23,600 nt of DNA from positions 1-23,600 of the IMG/VR virus record IMGVR_UViG_3300012930_000027, one strand, 5' to 3'. This DNA comes from a virus. Below, one piece after another: positions 7,092-13,466 of this stretch (positions within the stretch are counted from its first letter, which is position 1; the number at the start of each line of letters is the position of its first letter). The position numbers and the translations under genes were made by a program. A model generated the notes under the pieces. It saw only the letters and a program-made list of their open reading frames with translations, ran no database searches and was not told the origin of the DNA.

Positions 7092-7517
7092 CTACTCAGA
7101 GCGAGGTTCGGCGAATCCGGTAATACGAAATTCCCCGGTATCCAGCAAGATAACTGATCGGAAACGCACTGAAACTTGCAAGGCATCCGCCGCCATTTGT
7201 GCTACTAACTGCACCATGCCCTCCATGTTCCGCTCCGGTGGGTATGTTCCACACTCAGAGCCGGGATACCCTCCGACAAACCTATTAAGTAATGATCGTA
7301 GTGAATAGACTTCTAAGGTGCTATTCTCAGGGGTATATCGCAGGCTGAGGGTGGACCCGGCACGAGGATTTTTGCTAACCGGGCAGCAGGCGGGAGGTAA
7401 TTCGACTCGATGACATAGTACAAAATATATTTCATGGTATGAACGGGGCATGACACGTAATCCAGAAGCAACATGTAATACGGAATCTCCTATTAAGGAG
7501 CAAATTAGTTTAGCCAT
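7092..7517 (-). CDS. QueF-like tunnelling-fold protein (preQ0 handling)
   Basis: A 141-residue protein resembling single-domain QueF, the NADPH-dependent reductase of preQ0 to preQ1. It has CPVSKNP after a cysteine pair (C44-C45, the position of the QueF catalytic Cys), a strand ending YTPENSTLE and the helix start EVYSLRSLLNRF (69-80), matching the QueF ESKSLKxYLxSFR signature with the substrate-binding Glu kept (E69). Two other QueF catalytic positions differ: the Asp of the GQPD-type motif is not seen (KNPRAG), and the His of FHE appears replaced (NMEGM). It may therefore be a divergent reductase, an amidinotransferase-like QueF-L or simply a preQ0-binding fold. The start ATG overlaps the RuvC-like stop by 8 nt, and dpdA follows 4 nt downstream. 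Confidence 0.7.
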   Translation of the reverse strand: MAKLICSLIGDSVLHVASGLRVMPRSYHEIYFVLCHRVELPPACCPVSKNPRAGSTLSLRYTPENSTLEVYSLRSLLNRFVGGYPGSECGTYPPERNMEGMVQLVAQMAADALQVSVRFRSVILLDTGEFRITGFAEPRSE

Positions 7518-8010
7518 TATCGTTTACATAATCTCGCAGGGGGATGTATTCCAGGCGTTCGATATTTTCCAGCAGTGGAATCAGGGAGCGGAACGGTATC
7601 TCCTTTTTGTGAGTAAGGTACCTTACAAGGTGGCAAAGGGCATCCCGCTCATGCTCTTTGCAGGTAATGGCGTTCAGGGTGTCGGCGTAGCGCCGGCTGA
7701 TAAAGTCCGGTGTGGAAGGGGGCTGATTGATAAAGGGTAGCCCATAGTCATAGGCCCGCTCCCGGATAGCGCCGTATACCTCAAACACGATAGGATTCAC
7801 CCTCGGTGTCAGGAAAGGCTTTTCGGCGATAACCTCCACGGTGTCATAATCGCGTGCTAATTGCCCTATCTTATAGTCCACCCATCGAAAGTGGGGAAAC
7901 TGCCCGATAATGATTCTCTCCCCGTTGGTAAATCCCCGGTAGATTGCCATACCGGTAGTTAATCCAGGGTCAAAGGCGATACAGCCGTAGGAGCCATAAG
8001 AGGTTAACAT
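7510..8010 (-). CDS. RuvC-like Holliday junction resolvase / RNase H-fold nuclease
   Basis: A protein of about 166 residues with the RuvC/RNase H-fold acidic triad: D14 in AFDPGLTTG, E63 in VEVIAEKPF and D124 in HERDALCHL. Phage RuvC-like enzymes cut four-way junctions during packaging or recombination. I chose the ATG at 8010, which overlaps the upstream stop as TAATG. A GTG at 8022, in frame, would add four residues. Its place between the PP-loop and QueF-like genes, with overlaps on both sides, is unusual for a resolvase and raises the question of whether it acts with the base-modification genes. Confidence 0.82.
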   Translation of the reverse strand: MLTSYGSYGCIAFDPGLTTGMAIYRGFTNGERIIIGQFPHFRWVDYKIGQLARDYDTVEVIAEKPFLTPRVNPIVFEVYGAIRERAYDYGLPFINQPPSTPDFISRRYADTLNAITCKEHERDALCHLVRYLTHKKEIPFRSLIPLLENIERLEYIPLRDYVNDNG

Positions 8011-8843
8011 TAGAATACACACTCACAGGGGCGAATATCGGCTTCCTCAATAGCAATGTTTAACGACTTTACCGCTTTTCTTGCGCCACTCCAAAAGGTT
8101 GCCTGATGCAGATGTTCCGTAGGATATACCCCGGCCAATTTCATTTTTGAAAATTCCGGTTCCAAGTCGGTAAGGTAAACCCCTTCGCTAATTATCCCGT
8201 GTCCGATGATGTCTTCCGCCATTTTCGCCTTTGTGAATAGGTCAGGCCGGACACAATAGACCACGTACCAGTGCTGTTTTCCACCTTTGATACATCCTTG
8301 ACAGTTGGCGTGTTTAAATACACTGTAGGTATTGGGTAGTGGTATGCTAATTTCAAGGGTGCTGAAAATGGTTCGCTCCTCCGGCAGCCAGTGAGCAAGG
8401 GGGAACGCCGTTCGGTATCCCATTTCGGCGAGAATGGAGGAACGCCGCTGTATTCGGATTTTCTCACTAACATCATACCCATAGTAGATGATGCAGTTTT
8501 CACCGGGTGGGAAGTTAGCCTTCAAATAGGCTTGAAAGGGGCGTGTTTTTAAGCGGGAGGTACAGACGACTTGCCCTTGAATACCGCCTTTGAAACCCAT
8601 CTCCTTAATAGCAACATCGAATTGGTCTAACGCCTCAAAACCTGGCATATTGGCGTAGGTTATGGGGATACCGAGATAGGCCGCAAGGTCCCGCTTGAAT
8701 CGCTTTATGTCGGCATCCTCTACCGAGGCGTTAATGTCGTGATTTAAGAGGATAGTATTCTCCGGGCCGAACTTTCGAGAAACCTCCACGGCAACCAACC
8801 CGGAGGAATGGCCTCCTGAGTAGCAGACAATATGCTTTAACAC
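8010..8843 (-). CDS. PP-loop ATPase, PAPS-reductase/DndC-like
   Basis: 277 residues. An N-terminal PP-loop SGGHSS (9-14) binds ATP for adenylating a substrate. C94 in VVCTSRLKTRPF (92-103) matches the CxxxLKxxPF signature of phage PAPS-reductase-like proteins. A later CQGC (181-184) with GGKQHW, and a terminal CEC, suggest a metal or Fe-S site. The same superfamily includes QueC, TilS and DndC, so a role in nucleobase or backbone modification is possible, but true sulfate reduction is unlikely in a phage. The start is GTG at 8843, with a strong GGAGG 7 nt upstream, and overlaps the XRE stop by 7 nt. The family is sure; the substrate is unknown. Confidence 0.8.
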   Translation of the reverse strand: MLKHIVCYSGGHSSGLVAVEVSRKFGPENTILLNHDINASVEDADIKRFKRDLAAYLGIPITYANMPGFEALDQFDVAIKEMGFKGGIQGQVVCTSRLKTRPFQAYLKANFPPGENCIIYYGYDVSEKIRIQRRSSILAEMGYRTAFPLAHWLPEERTIFSTLEISIPLPNTYSVFKHANCQGCIKGGKQHWYVVYCVRPDLFTKAKMAEDIIGHGIISEGVYLTDLEPEFSKMKLAGVYPTEHLHQATFWSGARKAVKSLNIAIEEADIRPCECVF

Positions 8844-9103
8844 TTCGGAGCCTCCAACCCGGTCCCCCGGTACTCATAGCCCGGCAGCCAGGTTTCCAGT
8901 AAAAGGGCCTGGTCACAGAGTCCGAGGAGGGTAGCAATCTTTGCTTTCTTCTGCTCCGAGGTCGGCGTCTTCAGCCCGTTTTCCATATTGGAAATATCTA
9001 CCTGAAACAATCCGACTTCGCGCGCGAGTTCCGTCTGTGAGATGCCCTGCTGTCGGCGAAGAACTTCCAGGACGGTGGGTTTATAGGGGGTTTTGTTTTC
9101 CAT
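8837..9103 (-). CDS. XRE/Cro-family helix-turn-helix regulator
   Basis: 88 residues with a classical HTH_3 unit at about 11-62: VLRRQQGISQTELAREVG, then the recognition helix segment FQVDISNMENG and KIATLLGL. Such proteins bind short palindromes and control phage gene sets. It is the first gene of the operon that also holds the PP-loop, RuvC-like, QueF-like and DpdA genes, so it probably autoregulates that operon. A candidate operator is the TATAATTATA-like box in its own promoter and in other intergenic regions here. The ATG at 9103 has AAAGG about 9 nt upstream. There is no C-terminal peptidase domain, so it is Cro-like rather than CI/LexA-like. Confidence 0.85.
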   Translation of the reverse strand: MENKTPYKPTVLEVLRRQQGISQTELAREVGLFQVDISNMENGLKTPTSEQKKAKIATLLGLCDQALLLETWLPGYEYRGTGLEAPKC

Positions 9104-9124
9104 GTTTTGAACCTTTCAATAATA

Positions 9125-9156
9125 ATTATAATACAGGAGAATCTATCGGGTGTCAA
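9125..9156 (-). promoter_or_regulatory. Promoter of the XRE-DpdA operon
   Basis: On the minus strand a consensus -35 TTGACA (9156-9151), a 17-nt spacer and TATTAT (9133-9128), overlapping TATAAT (9130-9125), inside an AT-rich box close to the shared TATAATTATA palindrome. It drives the gene at 9103. Confidence 0.75.
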
Positions 9157-9164
9157 GGGGGTTT

Positions 9165-11231
9165 CTAATCTGCCGGGAGCGGATTTCCGCCCATTGCCCG
9201 GATAAGGGCATCGGTCATCGTTACCCACTGGATAACGGCGTTTACAGGGTCTGTTGTGATTTTGAAATACTGATTGCCGTCTTTGTCTTGGGCATCTTTC
9301 AGGTGCTTTTTCGCGGTGGATTCCCCCCTTCTCAGGTCTTTTGCCATTTTACCGAGGGTGGCGGTATGACCGTTTTTTGTGAAGAGATAATCAGCATACT
9401 CGCCGAATGCTGCTGCCGCTACCTGGTGGTTGCGAACGGTAAGCAAGCCCTCTTCAAAGTCAATTTTAAAATACTCGCTGCCGTTCTTGTCGGTGGGGGT
9501 TTTGATAGAGCGCCCATCGAAACAGACCTTGATACCGAATCCCTCTTTGATAGGGAGAGCCTCCACGAAAACGGCAATATCCACCTCCCCGGCGATTTTA
9601 GAGGAGCCTCTAAACCCTTTTAGTTTATCGGCGATAGTGGCGGATTTTGTGAAATGGTGAATCAGTACAATAGTCAGGTGGGGAAATTCTGTAAGAAGGG
9701 ATTGTATCCGGGCCAGCACTGGGGCCATTTCCTGTGATTTATCTTCATCCACGCTGTAGGTTCGGGAGAAGGGGTCTACTGCGAGTACGTCAATGCTATG
9801 TTGGGTTATAGCCTGTTTCAGGAGGGGCATGGTGCTGTCATTGTCGAACTGTAAGCCGATACGATGTCCCCAGAAGGTTCTCTCTTTCCAGTCCGGTATA
9901 TCCCCTAAGACCATTTCCGCTCGTTCGTATAGTTCCTGTATCGGCCCCTCCTCCTCTATTATAAGGCAGTTTAATGGCCTTACCTCCTCTGCAACCTGCA
10001 TACCCGGCAATCCTAAAAAGGTTTCCGAGGTCAGCAGAGTTCGTACCAGATTGAACATTACCCAGGTCTTTTTACCTTTAGGCTGCCCGGCGATAATCAT
10101 AAGTTGCTGTCGGGACACCAGATTATTGATAAGCCATTTTCGAGGGTGATTGGCCTCGGATTCAAATTCGGCCCCGGTGAAGATTTTCTTTCGCCGTGAG
10201 GGAATCGCCTGGTTCAATCGGTCGAGGATATGGGAGTCTTTGTGGTATCTCAGCCAGTCGGCGAGGTCGTTTCCGTGCTGGTAGCGTCTCCACGGTAATT
10301 CGAGGATAACGGTATCCTCACGGGCCTGCTGTACCTGTTTGAGCATCTTCTGCGCGGCTTCATCGCCCTGTGGTATGTATAAGAGGGTTCGGGCATCTGC
10401 GATTTCCCGCAGCCATTCTCGCTTAAAGAGGGCGGTCGGGGTGCCTACGACGTGGTAGCGATTGCGTTCCTCATTATCCGGGGTGTGGGGTCCCAGAAGG
10501 TCATCCAGGGCCTGACACAGGCGCAGGGTGTCGGTTTCCCCCTCCATGAGGATACAGGTATCATAATAGGTCTCCGGCAGATGCTCCGTGCCATAGAGCG
10601 TAAAGTAACTTTTTTTCGGGGCGGATTTACTACCGGCCTCATCCCGCAATCGCAAGCCGGTAATTTTTCCATTGTAGTAGTAAGGGAAGGTCAGGCAGTC
10701 CCTTAAAAAGTGATCGGGCGCTTTTTCGATGGGAAGAAACCCTACGCCGTACCGTGACAATGTACTATAGTGAATTCCCCTGGCATCGTCGTACCAGCGC
10801 ACAAGGGGATTATCCTCTGTCAGGAGCAGTTTGGACTCCTCATACAATAAGGTCAGTTTTGGCTGTGGTAGGGGCGGCGTAAAACTGAAGTGGCTATCAT
10901 CGTGGTAGACCAGTTTCGATTCCTGCCGGAAGGATTCCAGGGCGGGCAGGATTTCCCCTTTGGAGCCACCTGTCAATCTTTCCAGCAGCTCCACCGGGGA
11001 GAAGGTCCCGCAGACGAAGCAGTTAAACGTGCCGGTCGTGCGGGATACTCCTGCGGAGGGTGTGCTGTCGTCATGGAACGGGCAGCGGACGCGGTACCAG
11101 GGACTATCCGGTAGGGTTTCGGCAAACTCTAAGTAAGGCTCCAAAAATTCCCGGTAGGTTCCTTTGATTTCCTCAGAGGGGGCAGCGGCTTCCTTGCCTG
11201 CCGGGGCTTCCTCATGCACTTTATTTCTCAC
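9165..11231 (-). CDS. Primase-helicase (CHC2 zinc finger, Toprim, RecA/AAA_25 helicase)
   Basis: A 688-residue replication protein. Residues about 43-80 form a CHC2-type zinc ribbon (C50, H53, C71, C74). The Toprim-like primase part follows, with ILMEGETD (227-234). A RecA/RepA-like AAA_25 helicase domain begins near 365: Walker A AGQPKGKKT (381-389), Walker B LAVDPFS (483-489) and LIHHFTK (523-529). The Walker A Gly before the catalytic Lys is Lys (GKKT in place of SGKT), a variant I believe occurs in this family. The last ~90 residues may hold a winged helix (LGKMAKDLRRGESTAKKHL). It should unwind and prime phage DNA for the fused polymerase. The start is GTG at 11231 behind an AAGGTACTTAC leader; another in-frame GTG lies four codons on. 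It stands alone between a promoter box and the XRE promoter. Confidence 0.88.
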   Translation of the reverse strand: MRNKVHEEAPAGKEAAAPSEEIKGTYREFLEPYLEFAETLPDSPWYRVRCPFHDDSTPSAGVSRTTGTFNCFVCGTFSPVELLERLTGGSKGEILPALESFRQESKLVYHDDSHFSFTPPLPQPKLTLLYEESKLLLTEDNPLVRWYDDARGIHYSTLSRYGVGFLPIEKAPDHFLRDCLTFPYYYNGKITGLRLRDEAGSKSAPKKSYFTLYGTEHLPETYYDTCILMEGETDTLRLCQALDDLLGPHTPDNEERNRYHVVGTPTALFKREWLREIADARTLLYIPQGDEAAQKMLKQVQQAREDTVILELPWRRYQHGNDLADWLRYHKDSHILDRLNQAIPSRRKKIFTGAEFESEANHPRKWLINNLVSRQQLMIIAGQPKGKKTWVMFNLVRTLLTSETFLGLPGMQVAEEVRPLNCLIIEEEGPIQELYERAEMVLGDIPDWKERTFWGHRIGLQFDNDSTMPLLKQAITQHSIDVLAVDPFSRTYSVDEDKSQEMAPVLARIQSLLTEFPHLTIVLIHHFTKSATIADKLKGFRGSSKIAGEVDIAVFVEALPIKEGFGIKVCFDGRSIKTPTDKNGSEYFKIDFEEGLLTVRNHQVAAAAFGEYADYLFTKNGHTATLGKMAKDLRRGESTAKKHLKDAQDKDGNQYFKITTDPVNAVIQWVTMTDALIRAMGGNPLPAD

Positions 11232-11250
11232 AGGGGGTAAGTACCTTAGT

Positions 11251-11260
11251 TATAATTATA
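11251..11260 (-). promoter_or_regulatory. TATAATTATA box, probable -10 of the primase gene
   Basis: A perfect 10-bp palindrome containing TATAAT on the minus strand, about 20 nt upstream of the GTG at 11231, followed by the AAGGTACTTAC leader. No consensus -35 is visible 17 nt upstream, so it may be weak or activator-dependent. Confidence 0.55.
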
Positions 11261-11271
11261 GATGGGGAGGG

Positions 11272-11439
11272 GGTAAAAAGGACGGAGGGAAAAGGCCCCC
11301 TCCGCCTTAGATGCTACCTCAGTTCAAACGATGTTAGAGTATCACACTCGTTTCAACACCATATTGGTTCGGCTAAAGGCTTCTCTCCTCGTGAGAAAAT
11401 TGAGGGTGGTTTAACGGGGAGGGGCGGCATAGCGCATAC
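11272..11439 (-). ncRNA. Candidate small RNA between accessory genes and primase
   Basis: No convincing gene lies in 11232-11538. On the minus strand a promoter-like pair (11446-11472) and a strong intrinsic terminator (11275-11306) bracket about 165 nt. That is the layout of an independently transcribed small RNA. The only reading frame inside is a 25-codon one without a ribosome site. The transcript would include a small hairpin (TTCTC/GAGAA) near 11381-11397. The existence of the RNA is inferred from these two signals only. Confidence 0.35.
11275..11306 (-). terminator. Rho-independent terminator
   Basis: On the minus strand a 9-bp stem with one G-U pair (11306-11298 with 11289-11281) and an 8-nt loop is followed by CTTTTT (11280-11275). 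It ends transcription of the accessory genes at 12903-11539 or of the candidate small RNA. Confidence 0.8.
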
Positions 11440-11445
11440 CAGTAG

Positions 11446-11472
11446 GTTATACCTATTTCCGGGGGCTGTCAA
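11446..11472 (-). promoter_or_regulatory. Promoter-like pair in gene-poor segment
   Basis: On the minus strand TTGACA (11472-11467) and TATAAC (11451-11446) with a 15-nt spacer, shorter than ideal. No gene follows before the terminator at 11275-11306. Confidence 0.4.
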
Positions 11473-11538
11473 GCAGAAACATTTATCGGTAGGCTCCCCC
11501 TTCGTTTTCCCAGTGGGGAAGTACGATCTTCATCTGTG

Positions 11539-11856
11539 CTATAGTCTCCTGATATTGTCGCCGGGAATTTCGTAACTGCTAACGAGGGCAGACGGTTCTT
11601 CCAGGTCGAATTCCGGCACTCCCTTTAGAATTATGTTCTCCCGCCTCAGTGCGTACAATTCTTTTCTCAGTGCGTACAATTCTTTCCTGAGTGCGGTCAA
11701 AGTCCTGTAGGATTCTACAAGAATAACAACGACATCAGCATCAATGGTGGTACGAGTCCCCAATGATTTCGATTTCCACGCCCGATATGCTGCGTTGTCC
11801 AGCAGTTCCCCGGTCAGCATCGACAGTTCTGGTTCTCTGTTGGTCATGTCAGGCAT
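11539..11856 (-). CDS. Hypothetical coiled-coil protein with heptad tandem repeat, 105 aa
   Basis: From the ATG at 11856, with GGAGGAGGG 8-9 nt upstream, the protein has 105 residues. Its middle (about 51-76) is a strong coiled coil with an exact heptad repeat, ALRKELY ALRKELY ALRREN. At DNA level this is a 21-bp tandem repeat. The repeat ends before VPEFDLEEP. No catalytic motif is visible. The start overlaps the previous stop (ATGCCTGA). A longer frame runs upstream to 12039, but it covers the neighbouring real gene and lacks a ribosome site, so I rejected it. It is probably an oligomeric accessory protein of unknown function. Confidence 0.75.
   Translation of the reverse strand: MPDMTNREPELSMLTGELLDNAAYRAWKSKSLGTRTTIDADVVVILVESYRTLTALRKELYALRKELYALRRENIILKGVPEFDLEEPSALVSSYEIPGDNIRRL
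11645..11695 (-). repeat. 21-bp in-frame tandem repeat (heptad coding)
   Basis: Two 21-bp units (11645-11665 and 11666-11686) differ only at the last base, and a partial third (from 11687) diverges after a few bases. Each unit codes for one coiled-coil heptad (LRKELYA). Confidence 0.85.
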
Positions 11857-12103
11857 TCTCTTTGCCCTCCTCCGGGGATTTGTCCAACTCCAATAGAAGC
11901 GCGTCTGCGAACCGTACTGCCTCTGTCGCTGTGTAGTTCGGGAAAGTTGCATACTCTGGACTACGGGCGGCAAGGATACCCGTAAGTGCAGCGGCGGCGA
12001 AGTAGTCACGGCGGATAGCACGGTCCCCAGTGGTTTCAATCCTCACCGGCCCCGAAGAGCCGGTGCAACTTTCTTTGACCGGTTCTGTCGTTATATCTTC
12101 CAT
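11849..12103 (-). CDS. Small hypothetical phage protein, 84 aa
   Basis: The recognisable part is AIRRDYFAAAALTGILA (29-45) followed by ATEAVRFADALLLEL (59-73). This is a pattern found in many short phage proteins of unknown function, with an RD(Y/W)FAAAALTG core and a second helix ending in ADALLxEL. It is probably a helical hairpin. The ATG at 12103 is 2 nt after the stop of the gene at 12106. The ribosome site is weak, so expression may depend on coupling. It overlaps the next gene start by 8 nt. Confidence 0.78.
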   Translation of the reverse strand: MEDITTEPVKESCTGSSGPVRIETTGDRAIRRDYFAAAALTGILAARSPEYATFPNYTATEAVRFADALLLELDKSPEEGKENA

Positions 12104-12105
12104 GA

Positions 12106-12903
12106 TTATTTATCCAGTCCCATCTTCGCCCGCCAGAGGGCGCGATAGTCTATGTTCGCCTTACTACCCCGTACCCCTTTTAGAGTGTAGCGAGAGTTTA
12201 GTACGGTGATTCCGTCCAGTTTGTAGCCCTCTATAACCTCATAACGTTTATTCTGTGCCTCAGATTTCGTCTTAAAGGTTTCGATAAGCACCACTTCGTA
12301 GGTAGCGTTTGCCTCTACTAACTCGTTTATCTTTTTGATGTACGCGGCAGGTTTTGTCTTACCCCGCCCCTTCTTATCCTGCGCGGCATAGAAGTCCAGG
12401 GAATTTCGGAGGTCTTCCGCGCTGGTATGTTGGGAGAGCATGACATAGAAGGGGTTGCCGGACTGATAGTAGGTATCCCGGAATTTTTGGGGTTTTGCGT
12501 TCATTACTTCATCCTGGCTATCTCCTAATACATAGACGCTCCATGTCTGATTGGTCTTGATGAGCGCGGAGAGGGCTGCCGATAGTTCGGTGTAGTGTTC
12601 TGTTTGATAGGCTTTTTTAGCCTCTATCGCCAGCGATTTTGTCAGATGGTGAGAAAGGATACAGGTTTCTGTATCTTCATTCCTTGACCAGAGGGCTTCA
12701 ATGGCGAGGCAAAGTGTTACCTGTGGTCGTTTGCCGTTGATCAATTCCTGCTTTACCGTGTTCAAGCGGTCTTCCGGGTCTTGTACCGTGACCCCCAGGA
12801 AGTAGGGTTGCTTTGTTAGTACCCCCTGATAGGCATAAAGGGTGTAGTTCCCTTCCTCCTGGGCATCCGTCAAATCTTCCTGCTTCTGCGACTCTAATAT
12901 CAA
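12106..12903 (-). CDS. Hypothetical protein, possibly GIY-YIG-like (TTG start)
   Basis: A protein of about 265 residues. YTLYAYQGV with YFLGVTVQDPEDRL near the N-terminus, then HHLTKSLAIEAKKAY, resemble the strands and the AxExxx helix of GIY-YIG domains. A second segment (YEVVLIETFKTKSEAQNKRYEVIEGY, then VLNSRY) looks similar, but I cannot confirm catalytic residues. The gene could be a degenerate nuclease or something else. I chose TTG at 12903 because GAAAGGAG lies 8 nt before it and the promoter at 12933-12961 would start transcription near 12926. The in-frame ATG at 12942 lies upstream of that start and has no ribosome site. It leads the accessory operon. Confidence 0.6.
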   Translation of the reverse strand: MILESQKQEDLTDAQEEGNYTLYAYQGVLTKQPYFLGVTVQDPEDRLNTVKQELINGKRPQVTLCLAIEALWSRNEDTETCILSHHLTKSLAIEAKKAYQTEHYTELSAALSALIKTNQTWSVYVLGDSQDEVMNAKPQKFRDTYYQSGNPFYVMLSQHTSAEDLRNSLDFYAAQDKKGRGKTKPAAYIKKINELVEANATYEVVLIETFKTKSEAQNKRYEVIEGYKLDGITVLNSRYTLKGVRGSKANIDYRALWRAKMGLDK

Positions 12904-12932
12904 TTCGGGTACTCCTTTCGGGGAATAGGTAT

Positions 12933-12961
12933 GTTTTATCATTTAGTAGGTAGTCTGTCAA
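12933..12961 (-). promoter_or_regulatory. Promoter of the accessory operon
   Basis: On the minus strand a consensus -35 TTGACA (12961-12956), a 17-nt spacer and TAAAAC (12938-12933, 4 of 6 to consensus). The predicted start near 12926 precedes GAAAGGAG and the TTG at 12903. Confidence 0.55.
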
Positions 12962-13010
12962 GTATTTTGCCATACAAAGTGATTAAGATTAAAATAAATT
13001 TTTATGGTTG

Positions 13011-13043
13011 TGGTATAGTCATGGTATGTTCATGGTATATATG
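13011..13043 (+). repeat. Three 11-bp direct repeats beginning TGGTAT
   Basis: TGGTAT recurs at 13011, 13022 and 13033, an exact 11-bp spacing, or about one helical turn. The first two units share 9 of 11 bases (TGGTATxxTCA). A degenerate TGGTTG precedes them at 13005. They could be iterons or an operator array. Confidence 0.7.
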
Positions 13044-13140
13044 TTGAAAGTGTAGGATAGTTTTATAACAAGTTTTATTGTATTCATGTACCTCACTATC
13101 ACTCACCATCGTTTATTATCCGATAATATCCTTTCTTTCG

Positions 13141-13187
13141 TACATGTGGGAGGGGGGGGGTATTACCCCCACCCCCACCAACACGTA
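13141..13187. repeat. Imperfect inverted repeat with G9 and C5-A-C5 tracts
   Basis: A nine-G run (13152-13160), a TATTA loop and two five-C runs form a long imperfect hairpin, extended outward by TAC/GTA and TGT/ACA pairing. There is no T run on either strand after the stem, so it does not look like a terminator. It is a potential G-quadruplex or slippage-prone tract. Confidence 0.6.
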
Positions 13188-13446
13188 AAAAAGGAAGGTT
13201 ATCGGGAATAATACGTGGGATGAGATGAATAGCACCGAATTATGAAGAAAAGAAAAATAGGGAAATTTTTGCCCAGAAAATCCCCTGCCTGTGCGCCGGA
13301 TGGGGTAAACGTCCCGGATAGCGCGCGGAATAGCACAGAAGTCAAGCCAGGGGTGTAGAAATGGGTATTTTGAAGGGGGGTTGAACCAGGGATTGCAGGC
13401 AGCAGGGGGATATGCCGGAAAAGGGCTATAAATATTGAAAATTTTG

Positions 13447-13455
13447 TGATAGAAT
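13447..13455 (+). promoter_or_regulatory. Extended -10 element for the ParB-methyltransferase gene
   Basis: TGATAGAAT is an extended -10. The predicted start at about 13462 lies 5 nt before the ATG at 13467, which would give a nearly leaderless mRNA. No -35 consensus is seen. Confidence 0.35.
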
Positions 13456-13466
13456 GCAGTACCGAA

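Larger units (their letters stand above)
12962..13466. other. Divergent intergenic region, candidate control region or origin
   Basis: About 500 bp without a convincing gene lies between the leftward accessory operon and the rightward ParB-methyltransferase gene. The first ~180 bp are AT-rich and hold phased TGGTAT repeats and the short dyad TATTATC-c-GATAATA (13114-13128). Next comes a G/C-tract hairpin (13141-13187), then purine-rich DNA and a weak rightward promoter. A minus-strand frame across 13116-13664 has poor coding character and runs into the methyltransferase gene. This layout suits a replication origin or a transcription switch, but that is inference. Confidence 0.4.

Noticed and set aside
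7088-7186. Longer N-terminus for the DpdA-like protein
   Set aside because: It would overlap the QueF-like gene by about 95 nt and adds residues unlike the family. The ATG at 7087 fits operon spacing.
11857-12039. Longer N-terminus for the coiled-coil protein
   Set aside because: The extension overlaps the 84-residue gene in another frame and lacks a ribosome site, while the ATG at 11856 has a strong one.
13141-13187. Rho-independent terminator
   Set aside because: Strong G/C hairpin, but no T run after the stem on either strand.
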